64,000 nucleotides of DNA from Donghicola mangrovi (GCF_013377535.1 NZ_JABCJE010000001.1:62001-126000), one strand, 5' to 3'. Numbered from the stretch's first letter, positions 25,676-33,902 are shown. Made by a program: numbers and translations. Notes: generated from the sequence alone by a model not told the origin.

Positions 25676-26521
25676 TTAACGCCCGTGGCTGCGGTCGTAT
25701 CCGTTGGCTGCGGGCAGTTGCCATGTGTCAAGTGCCCCCTCTGCAGGGCGCAGGATGTCGATTTGCAGTGGATAGCAGGCGGCGGTGTCGCTGGAGTGTT
25801 CGCTGCTACAATCTCCCCCCGGACAGGCGCTGAGTGCGCCCAGTAGGTCGATTTCCGCGAAGAACTCGATGTAGTCGCCGGGGCGCACGGGGCTGGCCTT
25901 CATAAAGTACTGGCCCGTGTTGCGGGTGAAGCCTGTGCACATAAAGACGTTCAGCACATCGTGGACGTGGGGCTCGGCCTCGGCCAAGGACAGGCCCGAG
26001 TGGTCGGACAGCGCCCGCGTCAGGTTTGAATGGCAACAGTGGTGATATTGCCCGCCGGACAGCAGATAATGGGTGTAGGGATCGCAGCGGGTGCCGATCA
26101 CGTCGTGGACCGAACCGCCGAATTGGTCGATCCCGTACCAGCCCAAGGTATCGTGGGTCACCGTCGCCATGGGGCGCAGGTGCGGCAGGTTCGACCATAG
26201 CCGATCCCCCGTGGTCACGTGGGTGCCATGCAAAGCACGGGTTTTGCCGCTGAAGAACCGCTCGGTCAGATCATGGGCATTCCACAGGTTCAGGTCCCCG
26301 ACCTGAGGCCCCTGCACCGAACTGATGCGAAAGAAATGCCCTGCAGGAACGGTGAAGCTGGCGGCGTCTCGGGGGGATGCGGTGACGGTCTCGATCACCT
26401 TGGCGCCGGTGCGGGCGGCCAGAAACAGCGCCATGTCGGGCTTGGGCAGCGTCTCCACCGGATAGCAGATCACGGGCGGGATCGCGCGGCGGGCGTCTGC
26501 GTCATCGGGGGTGGTACACAT
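25676..26521 (-). CDS. DUF1989 / urea carboxylase-associated family protein
   Basis: 281 aa. Contains the DUF1989 core: TVPAGHFFRISSVQGPQVGDLNLWNAHDLTERFFSGKTRALHG, then YGIDQFGGSVHDVIGTRCDPYTHYLLSGGQYHHCCHSNL with clustered His/Cys (possible metal site) and CTGFTRNTGQYFMKASPVRPGDYIEFFAEIDLLGALSACPGGDCS. Family members are linked to urea or guanidine/carboxyguanidine metabolism, but no such genes are adjacent, so the substrate is unknown. ATG at 26521 with AGGAGG 8 nt upstream. It converges with deoD (3 nt apart). Confidence 0.82.
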   Translation of the reverse strand: MCTTPDDADARRAIPPVICYPVETLPKPDMALFLAARTGAKVIETVTASPRDAASFTVPAGHFFRISSVQGPQVGDLNLWNAHDLTERFFSGKTRALHGTHVTTGDRLWSNLPHLRPMATVTHDTLGWYGIDQFGGSVHDVIGTRCDPYTHYLLSGGQYHHCCHSNLTRALSDHSGLSLAEAEPHVHDVLNVFMCTGFTRNTGQYFMKASPVRPGDYIEFFAEIDLLGALSACPGGDCSSEHSSDTAACYPLQIDILRPAEGALDTWQLPAANGYDRSHGR

Positions 26522-26614
26522 GGGTTGGCCTCCTGCAACTGGTCGGGTCAGAAGGCCACAAAATGCAGGCTCGGGATAGCACGAAGTCGCCCCATCACGA
26601 TCCAACCGCGCCGT

Positions 26615-26815
26615 CTAGTCCTGCGGCTTCAGGCAGTCCTGCGGCTGCTTTTTCGGATCGCCCCATGTTTCGGCCCCGCAGTTCACGCAGTGATAATAGC
26701 GCAGCCCGTCTCGATCATTCCGCCGGTTTTCCCGCCAACGGCAGTTACGGGTTTTTCGGTTCGAGAAAATCATCACCAGCACAAAGGCGATGGCCAGTCC
26801 GACTACTGCGATCAT
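26615..26815 (-). CDS. Small membrane-anchored Cys-rich protein (66 aa)
   Basis: One N-terminal transmembrane helix (MIAVVGLAIAFVLVMIFS). A basic stretch follows (NRKTRNCRWRENRRNDRDGL), then a zinc-ribbon-like CVNCGAE...C. Short proteins of this build occur in Rhodobacteraceae with no known function. The ATG at 26815 has CCGGAG 7 nt upstream; the longer reading frame from 26902 crosses a terminator hairpin and is rejected. Confidence 0.6.
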   Translation of the reverse strand: MIAVVGLAIAFVLVMIFSNRKTRNCRWRENRRNDRDGLRYYHCVNCGAETWGDPKKQPQDCLKPQD

Positions 26816-26871
26816 CTGGGGGCTCCGGTTCGCGGGGGTTGGCAGGTACCTATGCCCTGCCCCGCCAAAAG

Positions 26872-26906
26872 CAAACCCCGTGCATGGAGGAGGGTCCAGC
26901 ACGGGG
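26872..26906 (-). terminator. Terminator after the 50-aa gene
   Basis: On the minus strand CCCCGTGC and GCACGGGG form an 8-bp stem with a 15-nt loop, followed by TTTGC. It lies 16 nt past the stop of the small gene at 26922. Confidence 0.65.
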
Positions 26907-26921
26907 TCGCGAGGTCACGGA

Positions 26922-27074
26922 TTATGCGGCCTCGGAATATTCTACGTAGTCGTAGTCGGCAGTTTCGTCCTCGTAGAGGTTCGGGGTCGGAACGGCCAGT
27001 TCTGCTTCAGGCATGTAGTAGCCGAACATCTGCTCAAGAGCTTGGTCGGCGGGGGAGAGTACAACATCCATCAT
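26922..27074 (-). CDS. Small acidic protein of unknown function (50 aa)
   Basis: MMDVVLSPADQALEQMFGYYMPEAELAVPTPNLYEDETADYDYVEYSEAA (quoted in pieces: the N-terminus MMDVVLSPADQALEQM and the acidic, Tyr-rich tail YEDETADYDYVEY). It has its own hairpin terminator downstream, and the sdhB terminator separates it from sdh, so it is an independent transcript. The start at 27074 (or the Met codon at 27071) has a weak AGGTG upstream; the ORF to 27170 has no RBS. The function is not recognised. Confidence 0.55.
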   Translation of the reverse strand: MMDVVLSPADQALEQMFGYYMPEAELAVPTPNLYEDETADYDYVEYSEAA

Positions 27075-27198
27075 TAGAGCACCTGTTTTTACAAAGGTAG
27101 CTCCTCCCTGACAGGGGATATGGTCCTGTTTTTCGCCAAGGACACCCCCACACCTTCGCAGGTGCAGCATAACCTTTGGAAGTGTGCCAGAAATGCAA

Positions 27199-27230
27199 CG
27201 CGCCGCTACCCACTACTGGGTAACGGCGCG
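27199..27230 (-). terminator. Hairpin terminator of the sdh operon
   Basis: CGCGCCGcTACCC and GGGTAaCGGCGCG form a 12-bp stem with one mismatch and a 6-nt loop, 25 nt past the sdhB stop. The minus-strand tail (TTGCATTTC) is only moderately T-rich. Confidence 0.65.
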
Positions 27231-27255
27231 CTAATTCGCAATAGTGTCGGCCCGA

Positions 27256-28035
27256 TTAGTAGGCGCGATCGACCATCATCTTCTTGATCGACGCGATTGC
27301 CTTGGCGGGGTTCAGACCCTTGGGGCAGGTTTTCGCGCAGTTCATGATGGTGTGGCAGCGGTACAGCTTGAAGGGGTCTTCAAGGTTGTCCAGACGCTCG
27401 CCGGTGGCCTCGTCACGGCTGTCGATCAGCCAGCGATAGGCGTGCAGCAGCGCGGCGGGGCCGAGGTAACGGTCGCCGTTCCACCAGTAGCTGGGGCAGC
27501 TGGTCGAGCAGCAGGCGCACATGACGCACTCGTACAGACCATCCAGCTTTTCGCGATCTTCGATCGACTGCTTCCACTCTTTCTTCGGAGTGTTGGTCTT
27601 GGTTTCCAGCCAGGGCATGATGCTGGCGTGCTGCGCGTAGAAGTGGGTCAGGTCCGGAACAAGGTCCTTGACCACCGGCATGTGCGGCAACGGATAGATT
27701 TTCACATCACCTTTGATCTCGTCCAGGCCATAGATACAGGCCAGGGTGTTGATCCCGTCGATGTTCATGGCGCACGAGCCACAAATCCCTTCGCGGCACG
27801 AGCGGCGGAAGGTCAGGGTGGGGTCGATCTCGTTCTTGATCTTGATCAGAACGTCCAGAACCATCGGACCACAGGTGTCCATGTCGACAAAGTAAGTGTC
27901 TACGCGGGGGTTCTGACCATCGTCAGGGCTCCAGCGATAGATCTGGACCGTGCGAACATTTTTCGCGCCCTCGGGCTTGGGCCAGGTTTTGCCTGTGGTG
28001 ATACGGCTATTCTTGGGCAGAGCCAATTCAACCAT
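27256..28035 (-). CDS. sdhB: Succinate dehydrogenase iron-sulfur subunit
   Basis: 259 aa. Passes electrons from FADH2 in SdhA to ubiquinone through three clusters. The [2Fe-2S] ligands are C80, C85, C88 and C100 ([10 protein letters not shown]). The [4Fe-4S] and [3Fe-4S] ligands come from C170-VMC-AC-C176-STSC180 and C227-HTIMNC233-AKTC237-P. Peripheral on the cytoplasmic face of the membrane. Last gene of sdhCDA-lipoprotein-sdhB. Confidence 0.97.
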   Translation of the reverse strand: MVELALPKNSRITTGKTWPKPEGAKNVRTVQIYRWSPDDGQNPRVDTYFVDMDTCGPMVLDVLIKIKNEIDPTLTFRRSCREGICGSCAMNIDGINTLACIYGLDEIKGDVKIYPLPHMPVVKDLVPDLTHFYAQHASIMPWLETKTNTPKKEWKQSIEDREKLDGLYECVMCACCSTSCPSYWWNGDRYLGPAALLHAYRWLIDSRDEATGERLDNLEDPFKLYRCHTIMNCAKTCPKGLNPAKAIASIKKMMVDRAY

Positions 28036-28047
28036 GGGTCTCTCCTC

Positions 28048-28374
28048 TCAGAGAAGCTGTTTCGCGATACAATCGTTGGCGGCGGGCGCCTTGATCAATT
28101 CCAGAATGCGGCGGGTCTGCATGTCGCTGGCCACGCCCATCTGGACGAAGTCGGTAATGTCTGCGGCAGGCGCGGTCTGGGCCACACAGGTGGCAACCAC
28201 CCCAGCCTGCGCCGCAGGCACGTAGTTTTCAATGACCGGAAGGATGGCCATAGCCGCCCCATTCCGGTCGATCGGAGCCGCGAGAGGCTGCTGGACAGTC
28301 TGTTGGCCACAGGCCGAAACCGCCAGCAGCAGACCGGCGGCCGTAGCCGCGCGGTATACTCCCGCAAATCCCAT
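28048..28374 (-). CDS. Small lipoprotein inside the sdh operon
   Basis: 108 aa. Signal peptide GVYRAATAAGLLLAVSAC with lipobox VSAC at about residue 22, then an Ala-rich helical domain with two further cysteines (TCVAQ and NDCIAKQLL). The start codon overlaps the sdhA stop (TGATG), and sdhB follows 12 nt later, so it is cotranscribed and probably coupled. No known domain. A role in the succinate dehydrogenase complex or its biogenesis is only inference from location. Confidence 0.7.
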   Translation of the reverse strand: MGFAGVYRAATAAGLLLAVSACGQQTVQQPLAAPIDRNGAAMAILPVIENYVPAAQAGVVATCVAQTAPAADITDFVQMGVASDMQTRRILELIKAPAANDCIAKQLL

Positions 28375-30179
28375 CAGAAGGTCCGTGCCTTGGGCGCGAT
28401 CTTCTTCAGCGCGATACCGCCCTGCTCTTCGGTTGTCAGCGGATCGACGATGACGGGGCGGTAGGTCAGATCGACCTTGTTGCCCTCGACGCGGCTGACG
28501 GTGTGGACGCGCCAGTTATCGTCGTCACGGGTTGCGAAGTCCTCGTGAGCGTGTGCACCGCGCGATTCCTTACGCGCCTCTGCGCCGACGATGGTCGCCA
28601 GAGCGTTGGGCATCAGGTTGGTCAGTTCCAGCGATTCCATCAGGTCGCTGTTCCAGACCAGGCTGCGGTCGGTGACTTTGATGTCGCCCATTTTGCCCGC
28701 GATTGCGGTCATGTCGGTGACACCTTGGCTCAGGGTTTCCGAGGTACGGAACACCGCTGCGTCACGCTGCATGGTCTTCTGCATTTCCAGACGCAGGTCT
28801 GCGGTCGGAATGCCACCCTTGGCATAACGGACGCTGTCGAAACGCTCGAAGCACTTCTCGACGCTGGCCACGTTGGTCGCGGGGATCGCGGCTTCGCGGT
28901 CCACAACCTGACCGGCGCGGATTGCGGCGGCGCGGCCGAACACCACGAGGTCGATCAGCGAGTTCGAGCCCAGACGGTTCGCACCGTGTACCGAAGCACA
29001 GCCAGCCTCGCCCACAGCCATCAGGCCGGGAACGACAGCGGTCGGGTTCTCTTCGGAGGGGTTCAGCACTTCGCCCCAGTAGTTGGTCGGAATACCGCCC
29101 ATGTTGTAGTGCACGGTCGGGATTACGGGGATCGGCTCTTTGGTCACGTCAACGCCAGCAAAGATGCGGGCCGATTCCGAGATACCGGGCAGACGCAGGT
29201 GCAGCGCTTCGGCGGGCAGGTGCGACAGGTTCAGGTGGATGTGATCCCCGTCCTTGCCAACGCCGCGGCCTTCGCGGATTTCCATGGTCATGCAGCGCGA
29301 AACGTAGTCGCGGGGCGCGAGGTCTTTGTACTGGGGCGCATAACGCTCCATGAAACGCTCGCCTTCGCTGTTGGTCAGGTAACCGCCTTCGCCGCGCGCA
29401 CCCTCGGTGATCAGACAGCCTGCGCCGTAAATCCCGGTGGGGTGGAACTGAACGAATTCCATGTCCTGCAGCGCCAGACCCGCGCGGGCCACCATACCGC
29501 CACCGTCACCGGTGCAGGTGTGCGCCGAGGTCGCGCTGAAGTAGGCACGGCCGTAACCGCCGGTCGCCAGAACAACCATCTTCGCGTTGAAGACGTGCAT
29601 GGTGCCGTCGTCCAGCTTCCAGCAGACAACGCCGGTGCAGACGCCATCGTCGGACATGATCAGGTCCAGCGCGAAGTATTCGATGTAGAATTCCGCGTTG
29701 TTCTTGACCGACTGGCCGTACAGGGTGTGCAGGATCGCGTGACCGGTACGGTCAGCCGCCGCGCAGGTACGCTGCACTGCGGGGCCCTCGCCGAATTCGG
29801 TGGTGTGACCGCCGAAGGGACGCTGGTAGATCTTGCCTTCTTCGGTACGGCTGAAGGGCACGCCATAGTGCTCCAGCTCGTAGACCGCTGCCGGCGCTTC
29901 GCGCGCCAGATATTCCATCGCGTCGGTGTCACCCAGCCAGTCCGACCCCTTTACGGTGTCGTACATGTGCCACTGCCAGCTGTCGGGACCCATGTTCCCC
30001 AGCGAAGCAGCGATACCGCCCTGCGCCGCAACAGTGTGCGAGCGGGTCGGGAATACTTTGGTCACACAGGCGGTACGCAGGCCCTGTTCGGCCATACCGA
30101 GGGTCGCACGAAGACCCGCACCACCGGCGCCGACGACGACCACGTCATATTCGTGTGTTTCGTACTGATATGCAGCCAT
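28374..30179 (-). CDS. sdhA: Succinate dehydrogenase flavoprotein subunit
   Basis: 601 aa, full length. Oxidises succinate to fumarate. FAD-binding Rossmann motif [20 protein letters not shown]. Covalent-FAD histidine in [16 protein letters not shown]. Active-site regions [25 protein letters not shown] and the HxxR-type [14 protein letters not shown]-terminal ...[15 protein letters not shown] at 30179, 15 nt after sdhD. Confidence 0.98.
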   Translation of the reverse strand: MAAYQYETHEYDVVVVGAGGAGLRATLGMAEQGLRTACVTKVFPTRSHTVAAQGGIAASLGNMGPDSWQWHMYDTVKGSDWLGDTDAMEYLAREAPAAVYELEHYGVPFSRTEEGKIYQRPFGGHTTEFGEGPAVQRTCAAADRTGHAILHTLYGQSVKNNAEFYIEYFALDLIMSDDGVCTGVVCWKLDDGTMHVFNAKMVVLATGGYGRAYFSATSAHTCTGDGGGMVARAGLALQDMEFVQFHPTGIYGAGCLITEGARGEGGYLTNSEGERFMERYAPQYKDLAPRDYVSRCMTMEIREGRGVGKDGDHIHLNLSHLPAEALHLRLPGISESARIFAGVDVTKEPIPVIPTVHYNMGGIPTNYWGEVLNPSEENPTAVVPGLMAVGEAGCASVHGANRLGSNSLIDLVVFGRAAAIRAGQVVDREAAIPATNVASVEKCFERFDSVRYAKGGIPTADLRLEMQKTMQRDAAVFRTSETLSQGVTDMTAIAGKMGDIKVTDRSLVWNSDLMESLELTNLMPNALATIVGAEARKESRGAHAHEDFATRDDDNWRVHTVSRVEGNKVDLTYRPVIVDPLTTEEQGGIALKKIAPKARTF

Positions 30180-30194
30180 TTGCGCTTCTCCGAA

Positions 30195-30566
30195 TTAAAG
30201 TGCGATGCGGATGATCGAGAAGATGCCGGTTGCCGCAGCAGCGTAGCACAGGCAGTTCATCGCGATGATCGCATACTGGCCGGCCGCACCGTGAACGTAG
30301 TCCTCGATCAGGACCTGGAAACCGTTCTTGAAGTGCATGAAGCCGACGCCAAGGGTCAGGATCGCTACGATCGCGGGGAACGGATGCGCGTAATATGCGA
30401 CCATTTCCTCGTAGCTGCTGCCCAGAGCAGGACCGAAGGTGAACACGAACAGCGGGACCAGGATCAGCAGACCGATCGAGCTGACTTTCATGTTCCAGAA
30501 ATGCTCGACGCCCGATTTGGCCGAGCCCATGCCGGTAGCGCGCTTGCGGGGGGTAAGATATGCCAT
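30195..30566 (-). CDS. sdhD: Succinate dehydrogenase membrane anchor subunit
   Basis: 123 aa with three transmembrane helices. MAYLTPRKRATGMGSAKSGVEHFW is the alphaproteobacterial SdhD start. The H-F-K-N segment (GVGFMHFKNGFQVLIEDYVHG) follows, with D-Y near the quinone/heme site. ATG at 30566; the longer frame upstream runs into sdhC and is a shadow. Confidence 0.94.
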   Translation of the reverse strand: MAYLTPRKRATGMGSAKSGVEHFWNMKVSSIGLLILVPLFVFTFGPALGSSYEEMVAYYAHPFPAIVAILTLGVGFMHFKNGFQVLIEDYVHGAAGQYAIIAMNCLCYAAAATGIFSIIRIAL

Positions 30567-30580
30567 CTGACGCTCTCCTC

Positions 30581-30973
30581 TTATGCGACCAGCATGATGA
30601 TCCAGGTCAGCACGGTCAGTGCTGCGGACCCGATAACCACGGCCCAGCTCAGGCTTTCGGCGGTTTTGATGTCCAGCGCGATGACCTGATCCCAGATCAG
30701 GTGACGGACGCCTGCCAGGGTATGGTACCACAGGCCCAGGACGGACAGACCCATGACCAGATCGCCGAACCAGCTGGTGACGATGCCATCTGCGAACGCA
30801 TAGTATTCGGGGCCCGAAGCGGCCGCCAGAAACCACCATACGGTCATCAGCGCTGCAACCAGCAGAGCGTTACCGGTGATACGGGTCAGGATCGACGTAA
30901 TCGCAGTAATCGGCAAGCGATAGATCGTCAGGTGCGGTGAGAGCGGGCGGTTGCCCCGATTCACATCAGCCAT
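30581..30973 (-). CDS. sdhC: Succinate dehydrogenase cytochrome b556 subunit
   Basis: 130 aa. RPLSPHLTIYRLPITAITSILTRITG is the signature with the quinone-site S and R. The heme-ligand histidine lies in LGLWYHTLAGVRHLIWD. Three transmembrane helices. ATG at 30973 with GAAAGGAACACTT upstream (AAGGA). First gene of the operon. Twin TGTGATCACA palindromes lie 143-173 nt upstream. Confidence 0.95.
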   Translation of the reverse strand: MADVNRGNRPLSPHLTIYRLPITAITSILTRITGNALLVAALMTVWWFLAAASGPEYYAFADGIVTSWFGDLVMGLSVLGLWYHTLAGVRHLIWDQVIALDIKTAESLSWAVVIGSAALTVLTWIIMLVA

Positions 30974-31115
30974 AAGTGTTCCTTTCGGTTGCGCAGCCGA
31001 CTCCCAGGCGGCCGCGGTGCCTCGGGCAGATTGATAGCCGATTTTCACGATCTGTCACGGCTTCAACGTGCCGCAGAGCAGCATTTTATCGCGTTTCTGT
31101 CATATTTTTTGCGAA

Positions 31116-31146
31116 TGTGATCACACAATTATTCCGTGTGATCACA
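31116..31146. promoter_or_regulatory. Twin TGTGATCACA palindromes upstream of sdhCDAB
   Basis: Two perfect copies of the palindrome TGTGATCACA, at 31116-31125 and 31137-31146. Their centres are exactly 21 bp apart, which is two helical turns. The identical motif with identical spacing occurs upstream of sucC (36873-36903). They lie in the 180-bp gap between mch and sdhC. No other copy was found in the window's intergenic DNA. Interpreted as a cooperative operator. Confidence 0.8.
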
Positions 31147-31154
31147 TTTTAGCG

Positions 31155-32186
31155 TTAACAGGGAATCAATACCCAGTAATCCAGATCCAAGAGTACTTCG
31201 CTCAGGTATTTTCCGTTTTCGTCCTTGAGCGCAAAGGGTTCACCACCCTTGGTTGCGACCAGTCGCAGACGAAGAGCGCCAACACCGGGCGCTGCGGTTT
31301 CGGCTTTGTCCAGAACTTCGGTCCAGCATTTCACGGTATCACCGGCGAAACAGGGGTTCGCGTGCGCCCCGCCGTTAATGCCCACGATCATCTGCGCGTT
31401 GGCCAGACCGTTGAACGACAGCGCCCGCGCCATCGAGATCACGTGGCCGCCGTAAATCAGGCGCTTGCCATCTTCGCGGAAGGTCGCGTCGAAGTGCACC
31501 TTGGCGGTGTTCTGCCACAGGCGCGTGGCCAGCATATGCTCGGCTTCTTCGATGGTCACACCGTCCACGTGGTCGATCTTTTCGCCCACTTCGTAATCGG
31601 CCCAGCGATGCCCCTCGCCTGCCAAGGTGAAGTCATAGCCGGTGAAATCCAGCCCCTCGGGGATCACCAGATCCTCGACCGACAGGACCTTTTTCAGGTC
31701 GGGCACAACGGCATCGGGCGCAGGCGCGGTCACATCGCGTTTGCGGACCATCACCCAGCGGACATATTCCATGACCACTTCGTCGTTCTGGTTCAGGCCC
31801 TGAGTGCGCACATAGACCACCCCGGTCTTGCCGTTCGAGTTCTCTTTGACGCCGATCACTTCGCTGCGCGAGCGCAGGGTGTCCCCCTCGTAGACCGGTT
31901 TCAGGAAGCGGCCCTCGGCGTAGCCAAGGTTTGCAACCGCGTTAAGCGAAACGTCAGGGACGGTTTTGCCGAACACGGTGTGGAACGCGATCAGATCATC
32001 CATCGGCGATTTGGGCAGACCGCTGGCCTGCGCAAAGGCGTCCGACGAATACAGTGCATGACGGGCAGGATAGAGCGCGTGGTACAGCGCCCGCTCCCCG
32101 CCCGATACCGTCCGCGGAACCGCGTGGTCAATCACTTGGCCCACTGCATAATCTTCAAAGAAACGTCCCGCGTTGGTCTTGCTCAT
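31155..32186 (-). CDS. mch: Mesaconyl-CoA hydratase (beta-methylmalyl-CoA dehydratase)
   Basis: 343 aa with two tandem MaoC/hotdog domains. EMC pathway step: mesaconyl-CoA + H2O to beta-methylmalyl-CoA. N-terminal GRFFEDYAVGQVIDHAVPRTV and second-half WADYEVGEKIDHVDGVTIEEAEHM, then IYGGHVISMARALSFNGLANAQMIVGINGGAHANPCFAGDTV, matching the Mch family and its length. It is the last gene of mcl2-nnrU-DUF1737-mch. Confidence 0.92.
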   Translation of the reverse strand: MSKTNAGRFFEDYAVGQVIDHAVPRTVSGGERALYHALYPARHALYSSDAFAQASGLPKSPMDDLIAFHTVFGKTVPDVSLNAVANLGYAEGRFLKPVYEGDTLRSRSEVIGVKENSNGKTGVVYVRTQGLNQNDEVVMEYVRWVMVRKRDVTAPAPDAVVPDLKKVLSVEDLVIPEGLDFTGYDFTLAGEGHRWADYEVGEKIDHVDGVTIEEAEHMLATRLWQNTAKVHFDATFREDGKRLIYGGHVISMARALSFNGLANAQMIVGINGGAHANPCFAGDTVKCWTEVLDKAETAAPGVGALRLRLVATKGGEPFALKDENGKYLSEVLLDLDYWVLIPC

Positions 32187-32187
32187 G

Positions 32188-32394
32188 TCATTGCTCTCCG
32201 AGTTTCATGCCGGGGGTGTACTCACCCTCGATCTCTTTGGTGACCGCCTGACCGCAGCGCATTTTCCCTGCCGCATGATCAAACGAATAAGTCGGGTTGC
32301 CATGCAGTTCCCAGCCCTTGGACAGGGCCAGAGTCACCTTGTGGCAAAAGTCCGAGGTGTCGTCCTCGGTCAAAAAACGATAGATTTTGCTCAT
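32188..32394 (-). CDS. DUF1737 protein in the mcl2-mch operon
   Basis: 68 aa. MSKIYRFLTEDDTSDFCHKVTLALSKGWELHGNPTYSFD is the DUF1737 core (YR.LTG.DD..FC..V...L..GW.L.G.P). The function is unknown. Its stop is 1 nt from the mch start and it begins 5 nt after nnrU, so it is firmly within the EMC operon. AGGAT precedes the ATG at 32394. Confidence 0.8.
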   Translation of the reverse strand: MSKIYRFLTEDDTSDFCHKVTLALSKGWELHGNPTYSFDHAAGKMRCGQAVTKEIEGEYTPGMKLGEQ

Positions 32395-32399
32395 CAGTC

Positions 32400-32951
32400 T
32401 TATCCTTGTGGGAAGGGCGAGACGCCCAAAGCCATATGAATGCCCGTGATCGCGCCGAACGCAACCAAGGTGATGATCACAAGGATGATGTCCCGTTTGG
32501 CGGGGCCCTTCTCGGGACGCTCCCATTCGGGGGCCGCGCGGTTGATCAGCATGACCTGCAGGCCCGCCCACAAAAGCATACCGCCGAACAGCACTATCGA
32601 GGCCAGATCCCCGTTCACAAGCAAATGCGCAACCGCCCAGATTTTCACCGCGATCAGCATCGGATGACGGGTCCAACCGCGCAGGCGGCCTTTGGTGTGG
32701 GCCGTGCCGAACACGAACACCGCAACCAGCATCAAGAGGTTATTCAGGTGAACGGTCCACGTGGGCGGGAACCACACGTTGATGAAGTCGGCGTTGCGAT
32801 AGCCGACAATCATCATCCCGAGGCCCATGACGATCAGCAGGGTCGACAGACCTTTGGCCTTCTGGCCCATCTGTTCATGAAGTTCGGGAAGAATTCGCTT
32901 GTAATAGTGGCCCCCTGCCCAAAGCAGGAGACCGAGGATAAGGATCAGCAT
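32400..32951 (-). CDS. NnrU-family membrane protein in the mcl2-mch operon
   Basis: 183 aa with about five or six membrane helices. NnrU signature segments are LLLWAGGHYYKRILPELHEQMG at the N-terminus and GWTRHPMLIAVKIWAVAHLLVNGDLASIVLFGGMLLWAG, which carries the R-H-P and A-H motifs. NnrU was named in nitric oxide metabolism, and relatives include isoprenoid-modifying enzymes. No denitrification gene is nearby; its place between mcl2 and DUF1737 is unexplained. Confidence 0.85.
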   Translation of the reverse strand: MLILILGLLLWAGGHYYKRILPELHEQMGQKAKGLSTLLIVMGLGMMIVGYRNADFINVWFPPTWTVHLNNLLMLVAVFVFGTAHTKGRLRGWTRHPMLIAVKIWAVAHLLVNGDLASIVLFGGMLLWAGLQVMLINRAAPEWERPEKGPAKRDIILVIITLVAFGAITGIHMALGVSPFPQG

Positions 32952-32957
32952 TCTGGA

Positions 32958-33815
32958 TTACTCCGCGGATAGAGCTGCAATTGCCTCCGCTTGTGCCAGA
33001 ATTTTCTTCGCTGTGACAATGTGAAGGTTCTCGACGATCTTGCCGTCGACCACCGCAACGCCCTGCCCTTCGGCCTCGGCGGCCTCGAACGCGGCGATTT
33101 GGCGCTGGGCCAGATCAATCTCGGCCTGGGACGGTGCAAAGGCTGCGTTGCAAACCTCGACCTGTGCGGGGTGGATCAGCGTCTTGCCGTCAAAGCCCAT
33201 GTCGCGGCCCTGCTCGCATTCCGCTTTCAGACCTTCGTCATCTTTGAAGGCGTTATACACACCATCAACGATAGTCACGCCGTGGGCCTTGGCGGCCAGC
33301 AGGCACAGTTGCAGGCTGGTGATCATCGGCAGACGGTCGGCGCGGAAGCGGGTGTTCAGCTCCTTGGCCAGATCGTTGGTGCCCATGACAAAGCCCTTCA
33401 GCGCGGGGTGGGCTGCGATCGCCTCGGCGTGCAGCATCCCTTTGCAGGTCTCCATCATGGCCCAGATGTCCTTGCCGGGTACCAATGCTGCAAGCGCATC
33501 CAGCTGCTCGGGTCCGTCGACCTTGGGCAGCAGAACCGCGTCGCATTCCATAGTGGCTGCGGCGCGGGCATCGTCTTCGCCCCACTGGGTGTCCAGACCG
33601 TTGATCCGGACGATCTTCATGCGGCTGCCATAGCCCCCTGCGGCCAGCGATGCCTTCAGGGTGTCACGAGCGCCCAATTTTTCATCAATCGCAACAGCAT
33701 CTTCGAGGTCGAAGATGATCGCATCGACGGGCAGGGTCTTGGCCTTGTCCAGCGCACGCTCTTTGGAGCCGGGGATGTAAAGTACCGAGCGGGTGGGCCG
33801 TGTGGTCGCGTCCAT
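32958..33815 (-). CDS. mcl2: (3S)-malyl-CoA thioesterase (Mcl2 type)
   Basis: 285 aa CitE-like TIM barrel. RSVLYIPGSKERALDKAKTLPVDAIIFDLEDAVA has the Arg and Glu/Asp substrate/Mg residues. Further motifs are AMMETCKGMLHAEAIA and GRDMGFDGKTLIHPAQVEVCN. The 285-aa length matches Rhodobacter Mcl2 (malyl-CoA hydrolysis to malate + CoA) rather than the longer Mcl1 lyase (~318 aa), and it is operon-linked to mch as expected. Lyase activity cannot be excluded by sequence alone. Confidence 0.82.
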   Translation of the reverse strand: MDATTRPTRSVLYIPGSKERALDKAKTLPVDAIIFDLEDAVAIDEKLGARDTLKASLAAGGYGSRMKIVRINGLDTQWGEDDARAAATMECDAVLLPKVDGPEQLDALAALVPGKDIWAMMETCKGMLHAEAIAAHPALKGFVMGTNDLAKELNTRFRADRLPMITSLQLCLLAAKAHGVTIVDGVYNAFKDDEGLKAECEQGRDMGFDGKTLIHPAQVEVCNAAFAPSQAEIDLAQRQIAAFEAAEAEGQGVAVVDGKIVENLHIVTAKKILAQAEAIAALSAE

Positions 33816-33827
33816 CGCAAATCTCCT

Positions 33828-33842
33828 CGCAATAATCTTGCG
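33828..33842. promoter_or_regulatory. Inverted repeat CGCAA-N5-TTGCG at the mcl2 transcription start
   Basis: CGCAA-TAATC-TTGCG, a perfect 5+5 inverted repeat, lies between the predicted -10 and the mcl2 ATG. The same CGCAA-N5-TTGC arrangement sits just after the -10 of ecm (22836-22849). Candidate operator shared by EMC genes. Confidence 0.45.
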
Positions 33843-33846
33843 TGGA

Positions 33847-33874
33847 TGGATACATTTCCGACCGACTATTTCAA
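33847..33874 (-). promoter_or_regulatory. Predicted promoter of mcl2-nnrU-DUF1737-mch
   Basis: On the minus strand TTGAAA (33874-33869), 16-bp spacer, TATCCA (33852-33847), about 32 nt before the mcl2 start. Moderate match to sigma-70. Confidence 0.5.
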
Positions 33875-33902
33875 GCCCAATCTTGCCGCAACGCAGAATA
33901 CT

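Noticed and set aside
27950-28225. Plus-strand ORF opposite the sdh lipoprotein and sdhB start
   Set aside because: No RBS, no domain, and it is opposite a well-supported operon.
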